Origin: Candidatus Poseidoniales archaeon
Lineage (GTDB): Archaea; Thermoplasmatota; Poseidoniia; Poseidoniales; Poseidoniaceae
Direction of reading: 5' to 3'
DNA: 34,248 nt
NCBI GenBank assembly: GCA_003602415.1
Contig: QQSK01000006.1
Span: 20,738 to 54,985, forward strand
The notes beneath the pieces were generated by a model, which was not told the origin of the DNA, ran no database searches, and saw only the letters and a list, made by a program, of their open reading frames with translations. Positions 1 through 8,261 of this stretch are shown here, piece by piece. The position numbers and the translations under genes are program-made. The stretch's first letter is position 1, and every line of letters starts with the position of its first letter.

Positions 1-9
1 GAGGAAATC

Positions 10-1155
10 ATGCGGAACAAGGCACTCATCGAAGTTCGTAAGAGAGAAGCCAACATTCGTGCAGAGATCGAAGCGCAACTGGGCGTCAAGAGAGCTGAAA
101 TCCGTGATAGACTATCCTCATTGACTCAACAAATGGATGATTTCCGAGCAATGGCTGAAGTCAAGATGCGAGAATCTATCGAAGGTAAGGTACAGAGTGA
201 AATCGAGGCTGATGAATCTCGACTTGCTGAACAGCAATCAGAATTTGACACTCTCAAATCACAAGATAGCAGAGCAGAGAAGCGCCAATCTTGGCTCCAA
301 GCGATTTCTGGTCAAGGTACTCAGACACAACCTCCACAAATGGGATTAGATCCGTCCGCACTAGGTGCAAGGCCTAGCGCATTAGGAGCAACAGCGGGTA
401 GAGCGCCTCGAGGAGCTATGGCTCAAGCAGCGGCACAACACGCTCCATCGATGGGATTAGCAGGAATGAGAGCACCTCGTTCAGCAGCCAAGTCACTAAG
501 TGGAGCACAACCGATGGCTAGACCGGTCAAGGCACCAATTGGTGGCCAAGTCCTTCCTGGAAGAGCAAATCTACCTCAACCAATTCAACCTAAGGTGGTC
601 AGACAACCTGTTCAACCTTCAGTTGTGAAAGCACCTGAAGTAGTTACGCCGGTCATCGAACCTGCTCAGAAGGTCGTACCTGAACCAAAATTGGAAGTCT
701 CAGGAATTCTAGAAACTCCAACTGTTGAAACGGTTGAACCAACCATTGAAATTATCGAACCAGAGGTTGAAGAAATTGTACAAACCGATTTGGAATCTGA
801 AATCCAACCTATCGCTGATGAAGTTACTGAAGAAGAAATGGACAACATCATCGAAGAAGCATTGGATGAGGCAATGGAAGAAGAACTTCAACCTCAGGAA
901 ACTGCAATGCTTATTCCAATCAAGAAAATGTTAGCGGTTGAACAACCAAAGGTCGCAGTTCTGAAGCCAGTTACTGTCAAGGTACTAACTCCAGTGAAGA
1001 GAAGAGGTCCTCCACCATCTTCAGCGCCAGGAATAAAGCCGGGCGAAGCTGCGGAAAAACAAGAGACTGCGGTCCTAAAACCAGTGACTAAACTAACTCC
1101 AGTCAAGTCTCCAAACACCACTCTAAACATCGACTCTAGCGATGAAGATCAGTGA
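10..1155 (+). CDS. Coiled-coil and proline-rich protein of unknown function
   Basis: I do not recognise this gene. The first ~100 residues are charged and heptad-like (many E, R, K, Q), which suggests a coiled coil. Residues ~100-230 are rich in Ala, Pro, Gly, Met and Gln and look disordered. Residues ~230-300 are strongly acidic and Val/Glu/Pro-rich. The C-terminus is basic and carries two near-copies of a motif, AVLKPVTVKVLTPVK and AVLKPVTKLTPVK. No signal peptide or membrane segment is visible, so the protein is probably cytosolic. The frame is open back to base 1 (codons GAG GAA ATC), so the gene may begin before the window. Equally, GAGG at 1-4 is well spaced to act as a ribosome binding site for the ATG at 10. 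The next gene on the same strand begins 57 bases after the stop. Confidence 0.7.
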   Translation: MRNKALIEVRKREANIRAEIEAQLGVKRAEIRDRLSSLTQQMDDFRAMAEVKMRESIEGKVQSEIEADESRLAEQQSEFDTLKSQDSRAEKRQSWLQAISGQGTQTQPPQMGLDPSALGARPSALGATAGRAPRGAMAQAAAQHAPSMGLAGMRAPRSAAKSLSGAQPMARPVKAPIGGQVLPGRANLPQPIQPKVVRQPVQPSVVKAPEVVTPVIEPAQKVVPEPKLEVSGILETPTVETVEPTIEIIEPEVEEIVQTDLESEIQPIADEVTEEEMDNIIEEALDEAMEEELQPQETAMLIPIKKMLAVEQPKVAVLKPVTVKVLTPVKRRGPPPSSAPGIKPGEAAEKQETAVLKPVTKLTPVKSPNTTLNIDSSDEDQ

Positions 1156-1212
1156 AGCAATCAAACGCTTCACTCCGAGCCATTGATAGGGCATCAGTTG
1201 TTGGGAGCGACT

Positions 1213-3666
1213 ATGAGGAAGGCTATCGCAGCACTTCTTGCACTACTGTTGTTACCAGCATTACCTTTTGCAGAAGCTGAAAGTAATCTACTCGATGTTG
1301 GTGTAATCGATTCAGTGGATGGACGTTTTGTCCATACCTCTTTTTCATCATCATCCACATTATTGACATTAACTTCATCAGGAAATTTATCTGAACATTT
1401 CTGGGGTAGTGGTGAATTAATCACTCAATGGTCTATCGAGTTGAACGTAACAGCAAATTCTGCAACTCCAGATTCTACAGGTCTTCAAATCGCCGTGGCT
1501 CATTCAGATGGAGTATACATTGTAAATACAGAACTTAGAATTGTATCTAAGATATTCAACACTTCCAATTCAGTAGATTACGTTATCTGGGATACAGAAG
1601 GTGAAATGTGGTTCGGATTCTTTGGTGGCGAACGTAGAGCCAAAGAATACGATATCAATGGATGGACCAATACTGCAACTCCAGCACATAATACTGCTAT
1701 GACCTCGATGACCATCATTTCTGAGGATAGAATTGTAACGGGTGGTAGAGATAACTTGGTGAAAATTACAACTCAAGAAGGAGTATTAGAGAATAGTTTG
1801 TCGGACTTCATATCTTACCCTACCAAGATAATCAACGATGGAAGCGGTAACATCATTGTTGGATGCGCAAATGGAGATTTGTTTAGATATGATTTCACAG
1901 ATTGGTCTATGGAATCCACCTCGATTTCTAGTTCACAGAGTATTCTTTCAATCAACATAGCCGATGATGGCAAGATTATGGTCGGCACTCAAAACGGTAA
2001 ATTACACGTTATTGACGACTCTACATTTACTGAAGAAGAAGTCTTTTCTTCCTCTGGCAGAGTTATGATTGGAGTATTTGGCGACTCTGGTGAATTATAC
2101 GTAATTTCAACATTCTCAACATCATCAAAAATCAGATTATATGATTTAGATTCAGATGGAGATGGCGTTACAGACAGCCAAGATCAATTCCCACTAGATT
2201 CATCTCAGTTTGAAGATACAGACGGAGATGGTTACGGGGATAATGAAAATGGAAACAACTCGGATGAATTCCCTCTAGACGAATCACAATGGCAGGATAC
2301 CGATGGTGACGGCTACGGAGACAACCCTGATGGAAATGACTCTGATGCATTCCCTACTAACTCTGGACAGTGGTTAGACAGTGATGGCGATGGCTATGGC
2401 GACAATATGAACGCTGAAGGAGGAGATAGATTCCCCGATGATCCAACTCAGTGGGCAGACTCAGATTTCGATGGTTTTGGCGATGAAATCGATGGATTCA
2501 ATGGTGACGATTGCCCTGCAGAAAATGGATTCTCAACTTTAGACCGTCTTGGTTGCAAGGATTCGGATAGCGATGGATATTCAGACCCAACCGAAGATTG
2601 GACCGAAGCAGACGGCGCAGACTTTGCAATTTACGATGTAACTCAATGGGTTGACTCTGACGGTGATGGTTATGGAGACAATCTACAAGGAAATGACCCA
2701 GATACATGCCCATTGGAATGGGGCAACTCTACCAGTGCTTACATTCCAGAGATTGCTGATGACGGGTCTCTGACATTGACCTTTGTAGTCACGGAAAAGT
2801 TCGGATGCATCGATAGCGATGGCGATGGGTTCTATGATTTCGGCGACGACCTTCCTGATGACGGACGAGATTACATCGACACCGATGGTGACGGTGTAGG
2901 TTTCAGTCAAGATTACAACGACTCTAACAAATTGATTCAAACAAAAGAAGACCACTGTGAAACAGACATCTCAGATGAATCCGAGACTTGCTTAGGTATT
3001 CGTGACGTTGATTATCAAAATTATTTGGCCGACAAAGAAGCGGCTGGAGAAAATCCTCAAGAATATTATTCATGGAAGAATTCACTCGACTCAAAGGATG
3101 ATGATGAGGAATCTAGCGACCAATATCTTTCCAAGGCAACCGAAATCTTACCATTCTTGGGAATTGCCTTTGCATCTATTGTTGCAGTTCTGCTAATCTA
3201 TGCAGGAATTGGTAAGGCTCGTCGAAGAAGAGCACTTGTCAAGACATACGGAATGCCTTTCGTTCCCGATGATGAAAACAGTGCAGAAACCGAAGCACTG
3301 GAAGGTAAAGCAGGACTGTCTGCAGTAGGTGGAGTAGAATCCGACAAACTGTGGGATGATGAAATCGAACCTATGGAGATCGGCGATGACGGAAACGAGT
3401 TGGGCGGTGGATTCGATGATATTGATATCAAAGGTACTGATGAGATTGGAGAATCTTCAGAGGTCCTAGAAGAGTCAGCTTCCTTGGAAGAGTTGGCAGG
3501 AATGCCAGCACCATCTAATGAGCCAGAAGTGGAACAACCTGCAGTAGAGATGCAACAAGAAGCTCCGGAAGCACCTCCAGTTCCTGCAGGAGGATTACCA
3601 GAAGGTTGGACTATGGACCAATGGAAATGGTATGGTGCTGAATGGCTTGCAAAGCAAGGCAAGTGA
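1213..3666 (+). CDS. Membrane-anchored surface protein: propeller-like domain, thrombospondin-3 calcium repeats, Trp-rich tail
   Basis: This predicted cell-surface protein has 817 residues. The start at 1213 is preferred over an upstream ATG at 1183 because it places a clean signal peptide (MRKAIAALLALLLLPALPFA) at the N-terminus. Residues ~25-310 have short repeating beta-rich units of WD/propeller style. Residues ~313-572 carry about nine Asp-rich repeats of the form DSDGDGxxD, the thrombospondin type 3 / calcium-binding signature. A single hydrophobic segment at ~643-666 is followed by RRRR, a stop-transfer signal that places the remainder inside the cell. The cytosolic tail is acidic and Pro-rich and ends in PEGWTMDQWKWYGAEWLAKQ, a compact aromatic motif I associate with many Marine Group II membrane proteins. 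The ligand is unknown. The stop directly abuts the stop of the convergent gene at 3667. Confidence 0.88.
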   Translation: MRKAIAALLALLLLPALPFAEAESNLLDVGVIDSVDGRFVHTSFSSSSTLLTLTSSGNLSEHFWGSGELITQWSIELNVTANSATPDSTGLQIAVAHSDGVYIVNTELRIVSKIFNTSNSVDYVIWDTEGEMWFGFFGGERRAKEYDINGWTNTATPAHNTAMTSMTIISEDRIVTGGRDNLVKITTQEGVLENSLSDFISYPTKIINDGSGNIIVGCANGDLFRYDFTDWSMESTSISSSQSILSINIADDGKIMVGTQNGKLHVIDDSTFTEEEVFSSSGRVMIGVFGDSGELYVISTFSTSSKIRLYDLDSDGDGVTDSQDQFPLDSSQFEDTDGDGYGDNENGNNSDEFPLDESQWQDTDGDGYGDNPDGNDSDAFPTNSGQWLDSDGDGYGDNMNAEGGDRFPDDPTQWADSDFDGFGDEIDGFNGDDCPAENGFSTLDRLGCKDSDSDGYSDPTEDWTEADGADFAIYDVTQWVDSDGDGYGDNLQGNDPDTCPLEWGNSTSAYIPEIADDGSLTLTFVVTEKFGCIDSDGDGFYDFGDDLPDDGRDYIDTDGDGVGFSQDYNDSNKLIQTKEDHCETDISDESETCLGIRDVDYQNYLADKEAAGENPQEYYSWKNSLDSKDDDEESSDQYLSKATEILPFLGIAFASIVAVLLIYAGIGKARRRRALVKTYGMPFVPDDENSAETEALEGKAGLSAVGGVESDKLWDDEIEPMEIGDDGNELGGGFDDIDIKGTDEIGESSEVLEESASLEELAGMPAPSNEPEVEQPAVEMQQEAPEAPPVPAGGLPEGWTMDQWKWYGAEWLAKQGK
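2149..2928 (+). repeat. Thrombospondin type 3-like DxDGDGxxD coding repeats
   Basis: About nine tandem, imperfect units encode DSDGDGVTD, DTDGDGYGD (twice), DSDGDGYGD (twice), DSDFDGFGD, DSDSDGYSD, DSDGDGFYD and DTDGDGVGF. They are separated by 15-40 residue spacers, several ending in FP or CP. The reading frame is kept throughout, so this is a protein repeat and not a mobile or CRISPR repeat. In known proteins such repeats bind calcium and stiffen an extracellular stalk; here they sit between the propeller-like head and the membrane segment. Confidence 0.85.
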
Positions 3667-3927
3667 TTACAACTTTTGTCGCCATACAATGGGCAAACTG
3701 GCCTTCAGATCACCCAATTGTGCACCAGAATAAACAGGCGAACCATCTCTTTTCAGAGTGTTTGTAATCAACCAAAGAATTGCATTCCAGCTTTTGTGAG
3801 CAGCGAAAAGTTCGACTTCACCCATCGATGCTTTGACCAGTAATTTCCCAGCATCGCTATTTCCATCAAATATAGCATGAACTAGGTCGCTAGTGGATAA
3901 TTGATAGCCAGATGGTCTCCAATCCAT
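3667..3927 (-). CDS. Small PIN-like protein (possibly a degenerate toxin fragment)
   Basis: This 86-residue protein is third in an operon after ParA and a small antitoxin-like gene. The start is supported by GAGGTG six bases before the ATG, and that site overlaps the stop of the gene before it, suggesting translational coupling. The stretch LSTSDLVHAIFDGNSDAGKLL followed by GEVEL resembles the start of a PIN-domain ribonuclease (DTSxLVxALxxGDxxA). However, the first catalytic Asp position appears to be Ser, and the protein is well short of the ~125 residues of a full PIN domain, lacking the C-terminal acidic residues. It could be an inactive remnant, a binding module, or an unrelated small protein. 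Its stop abuts the stop of the surface-protein gene with no gap. Confidence 0.6.
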   Translation of the reverse strand: MDWRPSGYQLSTSDLVHAIFDGNSDAGKLLVKASMGEVELFAAHKSWNAILWLITNTLKRDGSPVYSGAQLGDLKASLPIVWRQKL

Positions 3928-3936
3928 TCAAACACC

Positions 3937-4179
3937 TCAAACTTTGAATGGGGCAAGGTTCAATCTCTGAACTAGATGTTCAGCACTAACATCAGCAATT
4001 TCTTTCATTTGGGCTCTTAGTTGCTCTAATTCCCCGTTCATTTTTGCCAATTTATGTGCTCGAATTAAATCTCCAAGAAAAGCATCTACGCTCTTGTGTC
4101 CATCCATTGTACGCAATGTGTTGAGTTGTCTTCTAACTTCGTAACTTACACTTACAGAGGTCATCCCTTCGCCGGTCAT
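3937..4179 (-). CDS. Small antitoxin-like / ribbon-helix-helix-like protein, ParA operon
   Basis: The N-terminus (TSVSVSYEVRRQLNTLR, then SVDAFLGDLI) has the strand-helix-helix layout of archaeal VapB-like and related short antitoxins, usually 60-80 residues: a short beta strand for DNA contact, then two helices. The remainder is a charged helix suited to oligomerisation or partner binding. It lies 75 bases after ParA and 9 bases before the PIN-like gene on the same strand. Two roles are possible and not exclusive: the DNA-binding partner of ParA, or the antitoxin of the following gene. An alternative start is the ATG at 4164. The fold call is by pattern only. Confidence 0.65.
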   Translation of the reverse strand: MTGEGMTSVSVSYEVRRQLNTLRTMDGHKSVDAFLGDLIRAHKLAKMNGELEQLRAQMKEIADVSAEHLVQRLNLAPFKV

Positions 4180-4254
4180 GAGTGCCTTGGAAACTGTTGA
4201 CTACTTGAATCCCGCGCGAACTATAGATTCTTCTAAGGTGATTTGAAGACCTAT

Positions 4255-5223
4255 TCAGAAAGACCGGCCTTGCTTTTCGAGTAGTAATCTAGGATGTTCG
4301 GTAACTCCGAATTGTCTACGCATTTGTTGTACTCTTTCGTGATACTCTTTGGTCAATGACCAGTATTCTCTGCTACCAGCACCAGCTCCGCTGTTACTCG
4401 GTTTGTTGAGAATAACCGTTGGAGCCCCGGTCCAAGCGGCTTCTGCAACCTTGGCCAATCTTCTAATTGGAGTTTTGAACACCTTTCTTGGAATCTTTGA
4501 CTGAACTTCATCACAAACATGCAAAGATAATTTTGAGCGCTGGTCAACCATTGTCATCGCAACTCCAAAAATCTTCAAGTTTCGATTAATTCTCTTTTGG
4601 ATCATCTTTACGCTATTCATTAGCATACTAAATCCTTCCAGGGCATAGTATTCTGCTTGTACTGGAATGAATACCCAATTAGCTGCACACAATGCATTGA
4701 TGGAAAGTAAACCGAGAGACGGTGGTGTGTCGATAATAATGTGGTCAAATTTATCGATAATAGGAGCCAAAGCTTCTCGTAATCGAGTCTCTCTGCCGAT
4801 GCGGTGACTCAATTCTATTTCTGCTCCTGAAAGGTGTATGTCGCTAGGTAACAGCCAAAGATTTTCAATTCCTAAATCGCTAGGAATTCTCTTGGCATTT
4901 TCATTTCTTTTTGCCCAAGCCTTTTGCATCGAATCTGTAAGTTCCTCTGGAGAAATGAGATATTCTTCCATCAGTGGCAGGTCCTCTCCACTATCATTTA
5001 CTAGTAAATCATAGGCAGTTTTCTTAATTTTCTTTTTCTCAACCCCGAATGAGGTAGCACAATTTCCTTGTGGGTCCAAATCGATAAGCAAAACTTTGGC
5101 AGGTGGGACCTTAAATTTGGTAGAACCTTTTGCTAAAGCTGCTGCCAAATTGACCGCAGTAGTCGTTTTAGCACATCCTCCTTTCTGATTTGCTACAGCA
5201 ACTACCATCTTGTATGGATTCAT
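4255..5223 (-). CDS. parA: ParA/Soj-family partition ATPase
   Basis: This 322-residue ATPase is of the family that moves or positions DNA and large complexes through ATP-dependent binding to nucleoid DNA. The deviant Walker A motif KGGCAKTT is at residues 14-21, the A' motif LIDLDPQG at ~46-53, and the Walker B region IIIDTPPS at ~162-169, in the usual order. Length is slightly above simple Soj proteins (~250-260), with extra sequence around residues 60-120 and a basic C-terminal tail. The ATG at 5223 is favoured by GGAGG seven bases upstream. No ParB follows; the next gene is a small antitoxin-like protein, which could be the centromere-binding partner. A dyad at 5246-5260 lies just upstream. 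Confidence 0.93.
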   Translation of the reverse strand: MNPYKMVVAVANQKGGCAKTTTAVNLAAALAKGSTKFKVPPAKVLLIDLDPQGNCATSFGVEKKKIKKTAYDLLVNDSGEDLPLMEEYLISPEELTDSMQKAWAKRNENAKRIPSDLGIENLWLLPSDIHLSGAEIELSHRIGRETRLREALAPIIDKFDHIIIDTPPSLGLLSINALCAANWVFIPVQAEYYALEGFSMLMNSVKMIQKRINRNLKIFGVAMTMVDQRSKLSLHVCDEVQSKIPRKVFKTPIRRLAKVAEAAWTGAPTVILNKPSNSGAGAGSREYWSLTKEYHERVQQMRRQFGVTEHPRLLLEKQGRSF

Positions 5224-5245
5224 TTGACACCCTCCTCAATACCGA

Positions 5246-5260
5246 CGCGGTAATACGCCG
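5246..5260. promoter_or_regulatory. Imperfect dyad upstream of parA (candidate operator or parS-like site)
   Basis: The 15-base sequence CGCGGTAATACGCCG reads as CG..GTA-A-TAC..CG around its central base, with two mismatched pairs in each arm. It lies 23 bases before the parA start, between the ribosome binding site and the MoxR gene. Position and symmetry suit a binding site for the small DNA-binding protein of this operon. A single short dyad can occur by chance. Confidence 0.3.
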
Positions 5261-5304
5261 AGTTAGGCGCTCCCCTGTAAATAATCGCATTCATGGAGTA
5301 GTCA

Positions 5305-6312
5305 TCATCCCTGTTGTATGACAGGAACTGGAACTTCGGACAGAATCTTTCTAACGATGTGCATGCCGGTAATTCCTCGAATCTTTGCTTCAGGTTTCAT
5401 AACAATTCTGTGAGAGATGATTTGCAGTGCAATTCCCTTGATGTCATCCGGAATGACATAATCTCTACCATCGATTGCTGCAGCAGCACGTCCAGACTTA
5501 AACAAAGACTGGCTTGCACGAGGGGAAGCACCGTTTACAACACGGTGGTCTTCTCTTGTTCTCTGTACAATCTCTACGATGTAAGATAGAATTGCTGGGT
5601 CGACGTGAACGGTTTCCAAAGCCTTCTGCATTGCAACGACTTTCTTTGGAGAAGTGATCTGTTCTACATCGTGCTGGTCCTTTCCACGTAGTTTTCTACG
5701 AGCAAGAATTGCTTTCTCTTCAGCACGGTCAGGGTAACCCATACTCATCTTCATCAAGAATCGGTCCATCTGTGCTTCAGGAAGCGGATATGTTCCTTCT
5801 TGTTCGATAGGGTTCTGAGTAGCAAGAACAACGAACGGAGCCGGTAATTTGTGAGTAATTCCTTCGATAGTTACCTGCTTTTCTTCCATAGCCTCAAGCA
5901 AAGCAGCTTGTGTCTTTGGCGGAGCACGGTTGATTTCGTCAGCCAGTAGGATATTGGAGAATAGTGGTCCAGCACGTAGTTTGAATTCACCAGACTTTTG
6001 GTCGTACATGTACGTACCCATGATATCGCTAGGTAGCAAGTCAGGAGTGAACTGAACACGCTTGAATTTACATCCTAGGGCTCGTGCAAAGGTGTTTGCA
6101 AGCAAGGTCTTAGCCAATCCAGGGAAATCTTCCAGAAGCATGTTTCCGTTGGATAGAATTCCCACGGTAACTCTTCTTAGGTTCTCATTCTTACCGATAA
6201 TAACTTTCGATACTTCTCCCATTAAAGAATTAGCAATCGAAGAAACGGTTGCGATAAGGTCCTTTGTGCGATGGTCGCCTGCTGGCGCTCCTGCTTGGAA
6301 TCCTGCATTCAT
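5305..6312 (-). CDS. MoxR-family AAA+ ATPase
   Basis: This 335-residue protein belongs to the MoxR/RavA group of AAA+ ATPases, thought to act as chaperones that assemble or activate protein complexes, often with VWA-domain partners. Walker A is EDFPGLAKT at ~61-69, Walker B is ILLADEINR at ~121-129, and the sensor region ATQNPIEQEGTYPLPEAQ at ~163-180 is characteristic of MoxR. The C-terminal lid includes VNGASPRASQ, also typical. GGGGTG eight bases before the ATG supports the start. It precedes parA on the same strand with an 81-base gap. The DUF58 and VWA genes that commonly accompany MoxR are absent here, so its client is unknown. Confidence 0.93.
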   Translation of the reverse strand: MNAGFQAGAPAGDHRTKDLIATVSSIANSLMGEVSKVIIGKNENLRRVTVGILSNGNMLLEDFPGLAKTLLANTFARALGCKFKRVQFTPDLLPSDIMGTYMYDQKSGEFKLRAGPLFSNILLADEINRAPPKTQAALLEAMEEKQVTIEGITHKLPAPFVVLATQNPIEQEGTYPLPEAQMDRFLMKMSMGYPDRAEEKAILARRKLRGKDQHDVEQITSPKKVVAMQKALETVHVDPAILSYIVEIVQRTREDHRVVNGASPRASQSLFKSGRAAAAIDGRDYVIPDDIKGIALQIISHRIVMKPEAKIRGITGMHIVRKILSEVPVPVIQQG

Positions 6313-6411
6313 GGTATTAGCACCCCTTGGTACAAACTACAACCAATACCTACCATACTTCAAGGTATTGCGTGAATAAGTCGTTACAATCAGCGACGTA
6401 CAGCGTTTTAA

Positions 6412-8250
6412 CTAACGACCCCAAAAGTGGTCCTGCTTGCGATGAAGGCGAGTAATTTCTTCCAAAATTTCCTCTTCAATAGCTGTAAGATCTAATTTTC
6501 TTAATCGCTTAGCGTGAGATGCTGGAATGTCTACCCAGAATTCATCTCCCTCATCGATATGTCTTCCAACGGTAGGACCCATTACAGCAACTGCTAATTC
6601 CTCTCCTTGATGGCCTTGTTTGACTTCTTCACTAGACCTGGTTCTCAGACTCTTAATCTGACCTATTGCAGTTCCATCTAGTTTCATAATTTTCTGGCCC
6701 ACATGAACTCTTCCGCCCAAAACTCGCATTCCTACAATTGCAGGGCCTTTGTTTCTGAATGTGTGGTCTTTGAGATAGAGCAGATGTCCTGGATAAACCA
6801 GATTCTCTCTAGCCGCAGCCTCCATTTCTGCTTTGGTGGTTTCTCGCCACTCTTCGAACTCTTCTAGAATACGATAGATAATGTCGGCACTGATGAATTT
6901 GATTTCAGCATCAGGCCCTTCCAGTTTTGGTTGGACCTCAGTATTTCCCTTGACAGAGAACCCAAGAATAACTTGATTCAAGGTGTCTTCGGCACACTGT
7001 GCAGTGATTATGTCCCTTTTGTTAACAGGTCCAATAGTGGCCATTCTGATTGGAATTTCAAGCTTGTTTAATTCGAAAGCAAGGGCTTCTAATCCACCCA
7101 CAGTGTCCGCTTTGATGACAACTCCTTCTTCAGCAATGTCGACCGAGATGCTCGCTTCTTTCCTCGCTTCCTTTGCAGCAGCGGTTTTGTCGGAATCCGA
7201 ATTTGTTTGACGTAACGTAGTACCTGCTAACACATTTTCAAGCCCAGGTCCTACAATCTTCAATCCACATGCGGCAACGGCGTTGTCACATGCTTCCCAT
7301 CGATCGCCAGCATCTCGCATTTCAGACATCCCTTTAGGACGGAACATTCCTTTGATGTGTGTAGTGAATGGTCCATCTGCTCCAACCAAGGTAATCGTGT
7401 CGCCAACATTCAATTCACCTCGATTCAAAATCACATCAATGGTCTTACCCAATCCTCTTTCATCCTTCATCTCAAGAACAGTTCCTTCACCATTGCCTAG
7501 TGTGTCACGTAATCTTTCTTCGAGGAATCTTTCAGCAAGACCTACAGTTACGGTTAGAAGGTCTTGTAGCCCTTCACCGTCTTTAGCAGAACATGGAACC
7601 ATTGCCAAATTAGATTTGAAATCCTTAATTTTGTCATATCGCTCAATGTTGAATCCATGTTCACTGAACTGTCCTAACAATTTCCAATACTTTTCCTCAA
7701 AGTATTGTTTGACATCATCTCTTTGGTTTGCCCAAGATTCAATGAAGGAACGACCTTTTTCGGTTCGCCATCCATGAATTCTATCCACCTTGTTAGCCGC
7801 AACTACGAATGGAGTTTTTTTGTCCCTCAAAATTCTCAAACTTTCGATGGTTTGTGGTTGAAGGCCTTCCATGACATCAACGACTAGAATTGCGATATCT
7901 GCTAAAGCCCCACCTCTACTTCTTAGACTGGTAAACGAATGATGCCCGGGAGTGTCGATGAACAATAATCCTGGGCTATTGAAATCTTTACCACCTGTCA
8001 TGGGAGCACAAGTATCATTCAGAATATTTGCAGGAACTTCGGTAGCTCCAATGTGCTGAGTAATTCCTCCAGCTTCTCTGTCCATAACGCTCGCTTGTCT
8101 TTCAGAACCTAAAGACCTGAAATGATCGAGAACGCTTGTCTTGCCGTGGTCAACATGACCTAGAACAGAGACGATTGGTTGCCTTTGCCATCCGAGGGTT
8201 TTTTCCTCTTCTTCTGGGAGGTTTTGGTTATTATTTTCCTCCTCAGACAT
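6412..8250 (-). CDS. infB: Translation initiation factor aIF5B (IF-2 family GTPase)
   Basis: This GTPase promotes ribosomal subunit joining and initiator tRNA placement. The 612-residue length matches archaeal aIF5B, which lacks the long N-terminal extension of bacterial and eukaryotic forms. GTP-binding motifs are in order: GHVDHGKT at 31-38 (G1), DTPGHHSF at 99-106 (G3), NKVD at 153-156 (G4) and CSAK further on (G5). The C-terminal half contains the beta-barrel and domain IV sequence expected of the family. No intein interrupts the GTPase motifs. GGAGG seven bases upstream supports the start. It is last in the L7Ae-S28e-L24e-Ndk-IF5B cluster, a gene order widely conserved in archaea. Confidence 0.96.
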   Translation of the reverse strand: MSEEENNNQNLPEEEEKTLGWQRQPIVSVLGHVDHGKTSVLDHFRSLGSERQASVMDREAGGITQHIGATEVPANILNDTCAPMTGGKDFNSPGLLFIDTPGHHSFTSLRSRGGALADIAILVVDVMEGLQPQTIESLRILRDKKTPFVVAANKVDRIHGWRTEKGRSFIESWANQRDDVKQYFEEKYWKLLGQFSEHGFNIERYDKIKDFKSNLAMVPCSAKDGEGLQDLLTVTVGLAERFLEERLRDTLGNGEGTVLEMKDERGLGKTIDVILNRGELNVGDTITLVGADGPFTTHIKGMFRPKGMSEMRDAGDRWEACDNAVAACGLKIVGPGLENVLAGTTLRQTNSDSDKTAAAKEARKEASISVDIAEEGVVIKADTVGGLEALAFELNKLEIPIRMATIGPVNKRDIITAQCAEDTLNQVILGFSVKGNTEVQPKLEGPDAEIKFISADIIYRILEEFEEWRETTKAEMEAAARENLVYPGHLLYLKDHTFRNKGPAIVGMRVLGGRVHVGQKIMKLDGTAIGQIKSLRTRSSEEVKQGHQGEELAVAVMGPTVGRHIDEGDEFWVDIPASHAKRLRKLDLTAIEEEILEEITRLHRKQDHFWGR

Positions 8251-8261
8251 GTCGAAACCTC

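Noticed and set aside
2149-2928. Tandem GATGG/GATGGCGATGG-like repeats that might suggest a CRISPR or satellite array
   Set aside because: Unit lengths vary, the reading frame is kept, and the translation is the DxDGDGxxD calcium-binding repeat; there are no unique equal-length spacers.
3198-3689. 163-residue minus-strand open frame over the 3' end of the surface-protein gene
   Set aside because: It is Ser/Pro-rich, lies wholly antisense to a well-supported coding region, and matches no family; the plus-strand frame has a signal peptide, membrane segment and conserved tail.
5305-6312. Possibility that the MoxR gene is part of a full MoxR-DUF58-VWA operon
   Set aside because: Neither neighbour is a DUF58 or VWA protein; downstream is parA and upstream is infB.
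7283-7777. 164-residue plus-strand open frame inside infB
   Set aside because: It is antisense to the conserved aIF5B coding sequence and its composition is that of a mirror frame.
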